Source of the DNA: an uncultured Synergistales bacterium
GTDB taxonomy: Bacteria; Synergistota; Synergistia; Synergistales; Aminobacteriaceae
Direction of reading: 5' to 3'
NCBI GenBank assembly: GCA_905233295.1
Contig: CAJODX010000043.1
Location: 2,154 to 17,246, forward strand
DNA: 15,093 nt
The notes beneath the pieces were generated by a model that worked only from the letters and a program-made list of their open reading frames with translations, did no database searches and was not told the origin of the DNA. Of the stretch, positions 1-6,528 are shown piece after piece. Every line of letters begins with the position of its first letter. The first letter of the stretch is position 1. Made by a program: the position numbers and the translations under genes.

Positions 1-677
1 CATACGATAACGTCAGCGTGTCCCCAGACAACTTCGTTGCCTTCGATGTAACCGCCGAAATTTATGCTACCGTTCTGCTCGATTAGTTCACGTGCGCCCA
101 AAACAGTGTCATCGCCTTTTATTTCTTCAGTGCCGTTTGACAGTAATTTTATTTCGGGATTTGCAACGTTCATAATTTTTTTTGAGTAAAGTTCGCCCAT
201 CAGCGCAAACTGCAAAAGATTTTTCGGCGTACAGCGTACAGTCGCTCCAACATCGAGCATCAATGAAACTTTTTCAATAGAGGGTATAGGCACACCGAGC
301 GCGGGTCTGTCAATACCGGGCAAACGTCCGACAACAAGAACACCGCCAGCAACGATTGCACCCGTACTGCCAGCAGAAACACAGCCCTGAGCATCTCCGC
401 GTCTGACCATTTCCATTGCAACCCGAAGACTTGAATTTTTTTTCTTGCGGATCGCGTTGGCAGTGTGTTCGTCAGGATCAATAATTTCGCTTGCGTGTTC
501 GATGTGTATTCTAGGGTGATTAACTCCGCAGGCTTTAATTTTTTCTGAGTCTCCCGTCAGTACGATTTCAATGTCGCTGTATTTTTCAACAGCTTTCAAC
601 GCTCCTGTGCAGATTTCTCCGGGTGCGTTGTCTCCTCCCATAGCGTCAAGCGCGATCACTATATTTTTTCCGCTCAA
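1..677 (-). CDS. plsX: Phosphate acyltransferase PlsX (3' end cut by window)
   Basis: PlsX makes acyl-phosphate from acyl-ACP and phosphate, the first step of glycerophospholipid synthesis in bacteria that use PlsX/PlsY; it is a peripheral membrane protein. I read 225 codons from the start to the window edge with no stop. Family landmarks seen are the N-terminal DAMGGDNAP, a VSAGSTGA segment (usually VSAGNTGA), PALGVPIPS, DVGATVRCTPKNLLQFALMG, and a C-terminal INFGGYIEGNEVVWGHADVIV stretch that matches the usual NFIGNVEG...ADVVV. About the last 100 residues lie outside. The start is a TTG at 675-677, chosen because AGGTGA (684-689) sits 6 bases upstream and the reading begins just before the DAMGGD motif; no nearer ATG precedes that motif. 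The gene follows fapR by 15 bases, so the two are almost surely one transcript, with other fatty-acid genes expected beyond the window. Confidence 0.95.
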   Translation of the reverse strand, partial: MSGKNIVIALDAMGGDNAPGEICTGALKAVEKYSDIEIVLTGDSEKIKACGVNHPRIHIEHASEIIDPDEHTANAIRKKKNSSLRVAMEMVRRGDAQGCVSAGSTGAIVAGGVLVVGRLPGIDRPALGVPIPSIEKVSLMLDVGATVRCTPKNLLQFALMGELYSKKIMNVANPEIKLLSNGTEEIKGDDTVLGARELIEQNGSINFGGYIEGNEVVWGHADVIV

Positions 678-692
678 AATTTTTCACCTGCC

Positions 693-1244
693 TTAATCTA
701 AAACTTCAATGATGAAACGTCCGACAAAAATTTCTTTATCTCCGACTTTTGTATGAACGCTCACAATTTTTTTCCCGTCGTGGCTGACCCCGACTTTTGC
801 CCTTGCGATTAAAATATCTCCGACACGGGCATGCCCTTTATATTCTCCGCGCATTGAATCTATTATGACTTTTGCGGCGTTGACAGCTGCGACAGCGATT
901 GAACCTGCCTGAGCGTAAATATAATTGTCGCTCACAATATCAGTGAAACGGAATGCCATTTCCTTTGCTGTGCGTAAAACAGATAATGCCCATCTGTCCG
1001 GCTCAAGTTCAAGAAGTTCGCCGATGACTTCCGAAGGGCTTAACGATTGAAGTTTACTTGCGGCGGTCTGTGCCATTGATTTGATTCTTTCACGGAGTTC
1101 AGGCACTCCTTTGAGAGCGCGGTCAAGACGAACGGTACTGACACTGACACCCAAACGCGCTGCCAGTTCATTGTCAGTTACCATTGGATTTGAAGAAATT
1201 ATTTTTATTAATTCGTCCTGCCGTGATTTCCGATTTTTTAGCAC
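693..1244 (-). CDS. fapR: Fatty acid/phospholipid biosynthesis repressor FapR
   Basis: FapR is a malonyl-CoA-responsive repressor of fatty-acid and phospholipid synthesis genes. The 183-aa product has the normal family length. Residues about 8-60 hold a DeoR-like helix-turn-helix (VTDNELAARLGVSVSTVRLDR, then GVPELRERIK), very like Bacillus FapR; residues about 68-80 form the linker helix (LSPSEVIGELLELE); residues about 85-183 form the hotdog effector domain (YAQAGSIAVAAVNAA, then VGDILIARAKVGV and VGRFIIEVLD). The start is GTG at 1242-1244: an in-frame TAG lies three codons upstream, so no longer start is possible. The likely ribosome site GAGG (1257-1260) is 12 bases away, rather far. The start codon lies inside a FapR-type operator (1238-1254), which predicts autorepression. 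plsX follows directly. Confidence 0.93.
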   Translation of the reverse strand: MLKNRKSRQDELIKIISSNPMVTDNELAARLGVSVSTVRLDRALKGVPELRERIKSMAQTAASKLQSLSPSEVIGELLELEPDRWALSVLRTAKEMAFRFTDIVSDNYIYAQAGSIAVAAVNAAKVIIDSMRGEYKGHARVGDILIARAKVGVSHDGKKIVSVHTKVGDKEIFVGRFIIEVLD

Positions 1245-1254
1245 CTGCTGCTAA
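1238..1254 (-). promoter_or_regulatory. Probable FapR operator over the fapR start codon
   Basis: The plus strand reads TTAGCACCTGCTGCTAA, an inverted repeat with 6-bp perfect arms (TTAGCA/TGCTAA) and a 5-base centre. It keeps the outer TTAG...CTAA and the ACCT core of the known Gram-positive FapR operator (TTAGTACCT...ACTAA type, 17 bp). It lies about 20-37 bases downstream of the predicted transcription start and covers the GTG start, so bound FapR would block elongation or initiation. The match to the family site is from memory; the position before fapR itself is strong support. Confidence 0.8.
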
Positions 1255-1281
1255 TACCTCATTGCAAAAAATTTTCTGCAA

Positions 1282-1310
1282 AGTATATTCACAGATTCAT
1301 TTTTGGTCAA
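1282..1310 (-). promoter_or_regulatory. Sigma-70/A-type promoter of fapR-plsX
   Basis: On the minus strand a TTGACC -35 box (1305-1310) is followed after exactly 17 bases by TATACT (1282-1287). It lies in the 76-base gap between the end of the nucleoside kinase gene and fapR. Transcription should start near 1275, giving a leader of about 30 bases that contains the GAGG ribosome site and the FapR-like palindrome. Confidence 0.8.
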
Positions 1311-1320
1311 GCGTAAAATT

Positions 1321-2988
1321 CTAAACGTCAAGGCAGCTTCCACCGATGAACTCGCGAATGACTGAATTATTCGGGATGCCGTCGTTGTTTAATGCCGGAA
1401 CAAAACGCAGAATATTTAACAATCTCAAAGCCTCGCTGAAAACCGAAGAATGTTCATCGACCGTGTGCAGCAAAGGTTCAACGTAAGGCTTTAAAACTCC
1501 AAGCTCATAGGGCAAAGCCGAATTGAAAATTGCATCGGCACGGCTCTGATACGGGAAAATATATTTTTTCGCGCCATTCACGACTTTCGGATAAACTTCA
1601 AGCGTAACCTGTGCGCTCTTGCCGCGTGTTCTGTAATCGCGGATAATTCTGCGCAAAAGTCTGTTATCGCCCGTACTCGTCCTGTTGTGAGGATCAATGC
1701 AGATTCCTGTTAAAGGCGAAACAAAAATTCCATAGCGGCTCGACTCAGGCAACATTGACAAAATTCTGTCGTTCAACCCGTGAATGCCCTCCATGATGAG
1801 AACGTCAGAAGGTTTCAGTTTTATGACTTTTCCCGGCTCTTTCTTTCCTGTTATGAAATTATAGATTGGCGTAACGACCTGTTCACCGGCTAAAATCCGT
1901 GTCAGATTATCTTCGAGCATATTAAGGTCAAGAGCATCAAGACGTTCGTAATCATATTCGCCGTTTTCATCTTTCGGAGAATCTTCGCGCTCTTTGAAAT
2001 AATTGTCGAGCGGCAAAGTTACGGGAGTTTTTCCGCAGACCATAAGCTGAACTTTTAATCTTTCAGAAAATGTCGTTTTGCCTGAACCTGAAGGTCCCGC
2101 AATCGTTACGACTTTCACAGGTCTTGCGGCAATGTCTTCCGCTTTTTGTGAATGGAAAGCTTCGGCAATCAAAATTAATTCCTGAATTTTTCCTTCCGTT
2201 ACACGGTGATGGAGTTTGTTAAGATAATTCAAATCCAAAACCTGAAGCCAGTGAGCATAATCGAAGAAAATTTTTCCCATTGAAGGCTCTAATTTTAATT
2301 CAGGAGTTCCCTCGGGGTCTTGTGGGTCAGGAAATCTCAGCAACATTCCCTGTTCATATAATGTTAAATCGTAAACTCTGAGCTGTCCCGTTGACGGCGC
2401 AAGAGGAGTTCCGCAAAAATATCCGTAGCGTTCGCCGCAGCGGTAGACTTCAACAGGATCGAGATTTGCACGGACAAACAAGTCGGCGAGTTCGCTGTCT
2501 CCCTGACGCTGAAAAACTCTTCGCGCCTTGTCAATCGTAAGAACCTCGCGCTTTATCGGCGAGTCTCTGCGTATAATCTCGTTCATTTCGATTTTTATTT
2601 TGTCAATGTCAGTCTGAGTTACGGGAAAATCTTCAAATTCCCAGTAATGAGAATCCGCGATTGAATGCCGCCATACAGCCTTGCGTCCAAGAACTCTCGC
2701 GCATGCAATGACTAATATAAATCCCAGAGTTCTTTTATAAATTCTCTGTCCCGTAGTCGAAGTTGACGGAATAAACTCGACCGTAGCGTCTTCATCTATT
2801 ATCCAGTCGAGAGGTCTGCTGTAATTATTAACAAACCACGCAATAATTCCGCGCTGGGACATGTCGTGTTTCGTTACCATTTCATTCATAACATCGTGTC
2901 CCGTTACGGGAGCTTCGCCTGCTATGTAACTTGCTATATACGTATCTCTTTTTACCGCCGGCGATAAAACGCAGACTGTGAAAGCCAT
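1321..2988 (-). CDS. Nucleoside (uridine) kinase with N-terminal ThrRS-like domain
   Basis: The C-terminal half is a uridine kinase/phosphoribulokinase-type P-loop enzyme: Walker A GPSGSGKTT at residues 298-306, PLDNYFKERED shortly after, and VLIMEGIHGLND as the Walker-B region; it should phosphorylate uridine/cytidine or a related nucleoside in the cytosol. Residues about 80-160 resemble the second additional domain of threonyl-tRNA synthetase (HSIADSHYWEFEDFPVTQ corresponds to the IGP..ENGFYYDF region), and residues 1-75 sit where the TGS domain is found. The HxxxH zinc/editing motif of ThrRS is not kept: the equivalent stretch reads KRTLGF. At 555 aa it fits the fused COG0572-type kinases seen in many anaerobes, rather than the ~210-aa Udk. 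ATG 2986-2988 has AAGGAG 12 bases upstream. It follows cobU by 19 bases, so both are probably one transcript. Confidence 0.88.
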   Translation of the reverse strand: MAFTVCVLSPAVKRDTYIASYIAGEAPVTGHDVMNEMVTKHDMSQRGIIAWFVNNYSRPLDWIIDEDATVEFIPSTSTTGQRIYKRTLGFILVIACARVLGRKAVWRHSIADSHYWEFEDFPVTQTDIDKIKIEMNEIIRRDSPIKREVLTIDKARRVFQRQGDSELADLFVRANLDPVEVYRCGERYGYFCGTPLAPSTGQLRVYDLTLYEQGMLLRFPDPQDPEGTPELKLEPSMGKIFFDYAHWLQVLDLNYLNKLHHRVTEGKIQELILIAEAFHSQKAEDIAARPVKVVTIAGPSGSGKTTFSERLKVQLMVCGKTPVTLPLDNYFKEREDSPKDENGEYDYERLDALDLNMLEDNLTRILAGEQVVTPIYNFITGKKEPGKVIKLKPSDVLIMEGIHGLNDRILSMLPESSRYGIFVSPLTGICIDPHNRTSTGDNRLLRRIIRDYRTRGKSAQVTLEVYPKVVNGAKKYIFPYQSRADAIFNSALPYELGVLKPYVEPLLHTVDEHSSVFSEALRLLNILRFVPALNNDGIPNNSVIREFIGGSCLDV

Positions 2989-3007
2989 AAAAATTTTTTA
3001 CTCCTTG

Positions 3008-3529
3008 TTAAAAATATTCGTGATTATAGCACCACGCCGAACCGGCAACGCATTCAATGACTTCGTCAGCTTCGGACGCGATTTTTATCATTAACGATGC
3101 GAGGGTTTTTCTGTAAAATTCTGTTGCTTCATCGTAAATTATTCCGTCTGAAAAAATATCGTCGGAAACTAAAATTAAATTTTCGCATTTTTCTTTTAAC
3201 AAATGAAAATCTTTCAGAATTTTTTCGGCAACGTTATGTGAATCTTCTGAATCAAAAATTTCATTCGCAAGCCACGTTGTTAAACTTTCGATTAAAATAC
3301 TTGAATTTTCGGGGATTTCAATTTCGCCGAGATTTTTTTGTTTTTCAATCGTGATGAAATTTTTTCCGGCTCTCATTGCCTGATGTTTTTTGACACGCTC
3401 AAGCATTTCTGAATCAAAAATTTTTGCCGTAGCGATATAAAATTTTTTCACGCTTTTAAATTTTTCCAGTCTGTCTTCAGCGTAAGAACTTTTTCCGCTG
3501 CCTGATGCTCCGCAAATTAAAATTATCAT
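3008..3529 (-). CDS. cobU: Adenosylcobinamide kinase / adenosylcobinamide-phosphate guanylyltransferase
   Basis: CobU phosphorylates adenosylcobinamide and transfers GMP to it to give AdoCbi-GDP, used in nucleotide-loop assembly and in salvage of cobinamide. The 173-aa product has the P-loop GASGSGKSS at residues 7-15, then AED, the YIATAK segment, DSEMLERVKKHQ with His49 at the place of the guanylylated histidine of CobU, ILIESLTTWLANEIF (the ILID.LTLWL.N motif) and the C-terminal IKIASEADEVIECVAG. The usual SNEVG is LVSDDIFSDGI here. No other cobalamin gene is present. The ATG at 3527-3529 matches where family members begin but has no visible ribosome site; a strong one (GGAGAG, 3586-3591) lies 57 bases upstream in front of a short ORF in another frame (see that entry). 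A nucleoside kinase follows after 19 bases. Confidence 0.88.
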   Translation of the reverse strand: MIILICGASGSGKSSYAEDRLEKFKSVKKFYIATAKIFDSEMLERVKKHQAMRAGKNFITIEKQKNLGEIEIPENSSILIESLTTWLANEIFDSEDSHNVAEKILKDFHLLKEKCENLILVSDDIFSDGIIYDEATEFYRKTLASLMIKIASEADEVIECVAGSAWCYNHEYF

Positions 3530-3557
3530 TTTAATAAAAAAAATTTTTTCGATAACG

Positions 3558-3581
3558 TTACGATTTTTTTTCGTCTGTCAT
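3558..3581 (-). other. Seven-codon leader ORF, or frameshifted true 5' end, of cobU
   Basis: An ATG at 3579-3581 with GGAGAG 4 bases upstream opens an ORF encoding MTDEKKS and a TAA stop. The ORF ends in an 8-A tract (3564-3571). Removing one A would give MTDEKNRNVIEKIFFIK and then run in frame into the annotated cobU start. So it is either a leader peptide, a slippage-dependent N-terminal extension, or a sequence error of one base. Known CobU proteins start close to the P-loop, which speaks against the extension being required. Confidence 0.45.
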
Positions 3582-3598
3582 TTTTCTCTCCGTGTGTG

Positions 3599-3608
3599 TG
3601 TTATGATA
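3599..3608. promoter_or_regulatory. Overlapping divergent -10 elements for cobU and the cyclo-ligase operon
   Basis: On the plus strand TGTTATGAT (3599-3607) is an extended -10 element for the rightward operon. On the minus strand TATCAT (3603-3608) is a 5/6 match to TATAAT for cobU, placing its transcript start near 3596, just before the GGAGAG ribosome site. Neither has a good -35 box. Assignment is by pattern only. Confidence 0.45.
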
Positions 3609-3615
3609 CATGAAA

Positions 3616-3631
3616 CGCAATTCTTTTTGCG
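3616..3631. promoter_or_regulatory. Operator-like palindrome CGCAA-N6-TTGCG
   Basis: Perfect 5-bp arms (3616-3620 and 3627-3631) flank a 6-base centre. It starts about where the rightward transcript should begin and lies upstream of the leftward -10, so a bound protein could act on both genes. Given the downstream metal transporter, a metal-responsive repressor is a reasonable guess, but the sequence is not a site I recognise. Confidence 0.35.
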
Positions 3632-3671
3632 AATTTCACAACAACTCAAAATTTTAACGAAAAAAACTTTT

Positions 3672-4217
3672 ATGAACGACATTAAAAAAAATTTAAGAAA
3701 AATTATGCTTGAGCGGCAGAAAAATTTATCTGAATCTTACGTTGAAGCTGCAAGCAGAAATATACATGAACAAATTTTTTCCTCTGAACTTTTCAGAAAC
3801 GCGGAAAATATTTTCACTTACATCAGCACGGAAAAAGAGCCTGATACGTTCGCTGTAATTAAAAAAGCCTTCAGCGAAAATAAAAAAATTTACGTTCCAA
3901 AATGCACAGAAAATAAAATGTCCGCCGTCCGCATTTATAATATGAAAAATTTAACGAAGGGCATGTTTGGAATTTTAGAACCTGAAAACTGTTCGGAAAA
4001 AATTTCAGCGAAAGAACTTGATATAATATTCGTTCCGTGCCTTTCAGCGTGTTTGAGCGGCAAAAGACTCGGGCACGGCAGAGGATATTACGACAGATTT
4101 TTATCGGGGCATAACGAAAAAGCAATCTGTCTTTGTTTCCGTGAAATGTTATGCGGTGAAATCCCTATGACTGAAAATGATGTTTATATGCCGCTTGTTT
4201 TAACAGAAAATTTTTAA
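3672..4217 (+). CDS. 5-formyltetrahydrofolate cyclo-ligase (MTHFS)
   Basis: The enzyme converts 5-formyl-THF to 5,10-methenyl-THF with ATP in the cytosol, returning a storage/inhibitory folate to one-carbon metabolism. With the ATG at 3672 the product is 181 aa, the usual size, and begins MNDIKKNLRKIMLERQKNLSE, the family's opening helix. The ATP/phosphate signature KRLGHGRGYYDRFL is at residues 131-144, and FTYISTEKEPDT near 48-59 matches the folate-binding region. Just before the signature the family's PG.AFD is replaced by PCLSAC. The frame stays open upstream to a GTG at 3594, but that stretch overlaps the predicted promoter and does not look like the family, so 3672 is preferred even though no clear ribosome site precedes it. 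The metal-binding protein gene follows after 20 bases. Confidence 0.9.
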   Translation: MNDIKKNLRKIMLERQKNLSESYVEAASRNIHEQIFSSELFRNAENIFTYISTEKEPDTFAVIKKAFSENKKIYVPKCTENKMSAVRIYNMKNLTKGMFGILEPENCSEKISAKELDIIFVPCLSACLSGKRLGHGRGYYDRFLSGHNEKAICLCFREMLCGEIPMTENDVYMPLVLTENF

Positions 4218-4237
4218 GAGCAGGATAATTTTATTTT

Positions 4238-5083
4238 ATGAATTTCAAAAAATTTTTTTTCATATTAAATTTATTTTTTTTCATATTAACAGAAACGCCG
4301 GAAAAAATTTTTGCAGAAGAAAAAAATTTTTCTGTAACGTGCAGCCTTTTTCCTGTTTATGATTTTACCCGTGAAATCGCCGGAGATTTTGCCGACATTC
4401 ATCTTCTTTTGAAACCCGGTGCGGAACCTCACGAGTTTGAGCCGACTCCTCTCGACATAAAAATTTTGAACAACTCAGACGTTTTTATCTTCACGAACGC
4501 CAACATGGAAGAATGGGCAAAGAAAATTTCTCTTTCATTAAAAAATGTCCGTGTCTTTGACGCGTCTGAAGGAGTCGAAATTTTTAACAATGACCCTCAC
4601 ATCTGGCTTGACTTGGACAACGCTCAGAAAATGGTGATGAACATTGCCGGAAAACTTTCGGAAACAAAGCCGGAACTTTCTGAAATTTTTATGCGCAACG
4701 CTGAAGATTACTGCGGAAAATTGAAAGAACTCGACAAAAAATTCAGCGGACTTAACAAAAAGACGCTTGTCTTTGCCGGCGAATTTGCGTTCGGCTATTT
4801 CATCAGACGCTACGGATTCGATTTCATCAGCGCGTATGACGGCGAGAACGAACCTTCTTTGAAAAAAATGGCTGAAATTTTGAAATTCATAAACGAAAAC
4901 AGAATAAAATTTATTTTTGCTGAATCTTTCGGACTTTCGGCGATAACGCGTTCAATCGCTGAACAGACAGGCGCGGAAATTTTATTTTTTGATTCCGGCG
5001 AAAAAATTCCGCAGGAAAATTTCACATTTTTAAAACTTATGCAGTCAAATTACGAGGCATTAAAAAAATTCATTGATGAATAA
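4238..5083 (+). CDS. Metal ABC transporter substrate-binding protein (ZnuA/PsaA/TroA family), Mn-type ligands
   Basis: This is the periplasmic receptor (cluster A-I) that delivers a divalent metal to the ATPase and permease encoded next. The 281-aa product has a signal peptide of about 26 residues (KK, then a Phe/Leu/Ile core, cleavage likely after IFA) with no lipobox Cys, so a soluble periplasmic protein is expected. Metal ligands by alignment from memory: His65 in PGAEPHEFEPTPLDI, His121 in NDPHIWLD, Glu182 in FAGEFAFGYF, Asp252 in ILFFDSG. Zinc-type ZnuA has His at the third position (H.AFGYF); Glu there is the PsaA/MntC manganese pattern. The His-rich loop common in ZnuA is also absent. 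The signal-peptide core contains a 21-bp in-frame duplication. The ATPase gene overlaps its end by 8 bases. Databases may call it znuA; manganese is my inference. Confidence 0.9.
   Translation: MNFKKFFFILNLFFFILTETPEKIFAEEKNFSVTCSLFPVYDFTREIAGDFADIHLLLKPGAEPHEFEPTPLDIKILNNSDVFIFTNANMEEWAKKISLSLKNVRVFDASEGVEIFNNDPHIWLDLDNAQKMVMNIAGKLSETKPELSEIFMRNAEDYCGKLKELDKKFSGLNKKTLVFAGEFAFGYFIRRYGFDFISAYDGENEPSLKKMAEILKFINENRIKFIFAESFGLSAITRSIAEQTGAEILFFDSGEKIPQENFTFLKLMQSNYEALKKFIDE
4253..4289 (+). repeat. 16-bp direct repeat, 21-bp period, in the signal-peptide codons
   Basis: TTTTTTTTCATATTAA occurs at 4253-4268 and again at 4274-4289. The 21-bp period keeps frame and doubles FFFIL in the hydrophobic core of the binding protein's signal peptide (residues about 6-17). 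It looks like a slippage duplication on T8 tracts. Confidence 0.8.
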
Positions 5084-5702
5084 ATCAAAATTAAAACTTG
5101 AAAACGCTGTCATAAAATACGGCGAAAATATTGTCATCAACGGCGTGTCTTTGAACGTCAGCGGAGGCGAAATTATTTTCATAACGGGCGCGAACGGTTC
5201 AGGCAAAAGCACATTAACTCGCGGAATGGCTGGGCTTCTGCCTTTGAGCGCAGGAAAACTTACGCGCACTGAACGAATGTCTTATGTTCCGCAGATTGAA
5301 GAAGCCGACAGAGATTTTCCGGCATGTGTCCGTGAAATCGTGATGACAGGAACACAGAGAAAAAGAAAATTGTTTTATTCACGCTATGACACTGAACGCG
5401 CTGAAAATTCAATGCGTGAACTTCAAATTGAAAATTTAGCCGGCTGCGAGTTAAAAACTTTGTCGGGAGGACAGCTCCGGCGTGTTTTTCTTGCACGTGC
5501 GCTGTGCGGCGAACCTGAATTATTATTGCTCGATGAACCGTGCGCAGGTCTTGACGCTGAAAGCCATAAAATTTTATTCGGTGTTCTCGAAAAAAAACTT
5601 TCGGAGGGCTGTGCTGTCATCATGGTAACTCACGATGATTCAGATCTCGAAGGCATCAAAAACAGCCGCGTTATAAAAATTTCGGAAGGGAAAATTTTAT
5701 GA
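5076..5702 (+). CDS. Metal ABC transporter ATP-binding protein (ZnuC/PsaB type)
   Basis: This is the cytosolic ATPase of the metal importer. The 208-aa product carries all ABC motifs: Walker A GANGSGKST (38-46), Q-loop YVPQ with Gln73 followed by the family's DRDFPACVREIVMTG, signature LSGGQLRRV (129-137), Walker B LLLLDEP with Asp153/Glu154, D-loop AGLD and switch His186 in VMVTHD-like IMVTHDD. The ATG at 5076 was chosen over an adjacent upstream TTG (5073). It overlaps the receptor gene by 8 bases and its own TGA overlaps the permease start as ATGA, so translation of the three genes is probably coupled. No close ribosome site is seen (GAGG lies 18 bases upstream). Confidence 0.93.
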   Translation: MNKSKLKLENAVIKYGENIVINGVSLNVSGGEIIFITGANGSGKSTLTRGMAGLLPLSAGKLTRTERMSYVPQIEEADRDFPACVREIVMTGTQRKRKLFYSRYDTERAENSMRELQIENLAGCELKTLSGGQLRRVFLARALCGEPELLLLDEPCAGLDAESHKILFGVLEKKLSEGCAVIMVTHDDSDLEGIKNSRVIKISEGKIL

Positions 5703-6508
5703 GCGAAATTCTGGAAATTCTTTCTTATCCTTTTGTGATCCGTGCGCTCGTTGCTGGGTCATTAATTTCAGTTTGCGCTTCAGTGCTGGGCGTGATACTC
5801 GTTCTGAAACATTATTCTTTAATCGGACATGGGCTTTCAGAGATAGGCTTTGCAAGTCTTTCCGCGGCTTCAGCTTTAAATCTTTCCGCCCTTGCAGTTT
5901 CAACTCCGTCCGTAATCGCTGCGTCATTCGTGATAATGTTCGTGAGTCAGAAATATAAAACCGCAGGTGATATTGCCATAGCCGTAGCTTCATCGGCTGC
6001 TCTTGCTTTCGGAATTATCATTTCGTCCATTACAGGTTCAGTCTCGAACACGGGAGCATATCTTTTCGGGAGCGTCCTCGCTGTAAGTCAGAGCGATTTA
6101 ATTTTTTCGGTTGCTCTTTCATTCGCAGTGATGTTAATTTTCATAATTTTTTATAACAGAATTTTTCTGATAACATACAATGAAGATTATGCGCGTTCAC
6201 TCGGTATCAACACGGCTTTTTATCAGTTTGTAATTTCAGTTTTAACTGCTCTTGTCGTTGTTTCTGGAATGAGAATCACGGGAACTCTTTTAATTTCAGG
6301 CGTGATAATCCTTCCGGCAGTAACGGCGAAAAATTTTGCATCGCGCTTCAAAACCCTGATAATAATTTCAGGCGTTATATCGTTCGTGGCATTCACAGCT
6401 GGATTAATAGTTTCATTCATTTTCAATATTCCTGCGGGTGCCGGCGTTATACTCTCAAATACTGCAATATTAATTGCGGCAAAAATTTTAAAATTCATAA
6501 AAAATTAA
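5699..6508 (+). CDS. Metal ABC transporter permease (ZnuB/PsaC type)
   Basis: The 269-aa integral membrane protein belongs to the ABC-3 family of zinc/manganese permeases. It has about eight hydrophobic segments. Family stretches seen are LVLKHYSLIGHGLSEIGFAS near the N-terminus, SSITGSVSNTGAYLFGSVLAVS in the middle, the TYNEDYARSLGI cytosolic loop that contacts the ATPase, and ISGVIILPAVTAKNFASRF near the C-terminus. Its ATG overlaps the ATPase stop by four bases (ATGA). A further membrane protein gene starts 20 bases downstream on the same strand, with no terminator between. Confidence 0.93.
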   Translation: MSEILEILSYPFVIRALVAGSLISVCASVLGVILVLKHYSLIGHGLSEIGFASLSAASALNLSALAVSTPSVIAASFVIMFVSQKYKTAGDIAIAVASSAALAFGIIISSITGSVSNTGAYLFGSVLAVSQSDLIFSVALSFAVMLIFIIFYNRIFLITYNEDYARSLGINTAFYQFVISVLTALVVVSGMRITGTLLISGVIILPAVTAKNFASRFKTLIIISGVISFVAFTAGLIVSFIFNIPAGAGVILSNTAILIAAKILKFIKN

Positions 6509-6528
6509 AAAATTAAAAAAAAATTAAA

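Noticed and set aside
260..481. Minus-strand ORF of 73 codons inside plsX
   Set aside because: Overlaps conserved PlsX motifs (VSAGSTGA, PALGVPIPS) in another frame; no independent support.
3097..3354. Plus-strand ORF of 85 codons inside cobU
   Set aside because: It lies antisense to a well-supported enzyme gene, has low-complexity Phe/Leu/Arg composition and no ribosome site; a shadow frame.
3530..3600. Cobalamin riboswitch upstream of cobU
   Set aside because: The leader is only about 70 bases, mostly A/T homopolymer, with no B12-box-like sequence; far too short for that riboswitch.
3594..3671. 26-residue N-terminal extension of the cyclo-ligase from a GTG at 3594
   Set aside because: The extension overlaps the predicted extended -10 promoter, does not resemble the family, and the ATG at 3672 starts exactly where family members begin.
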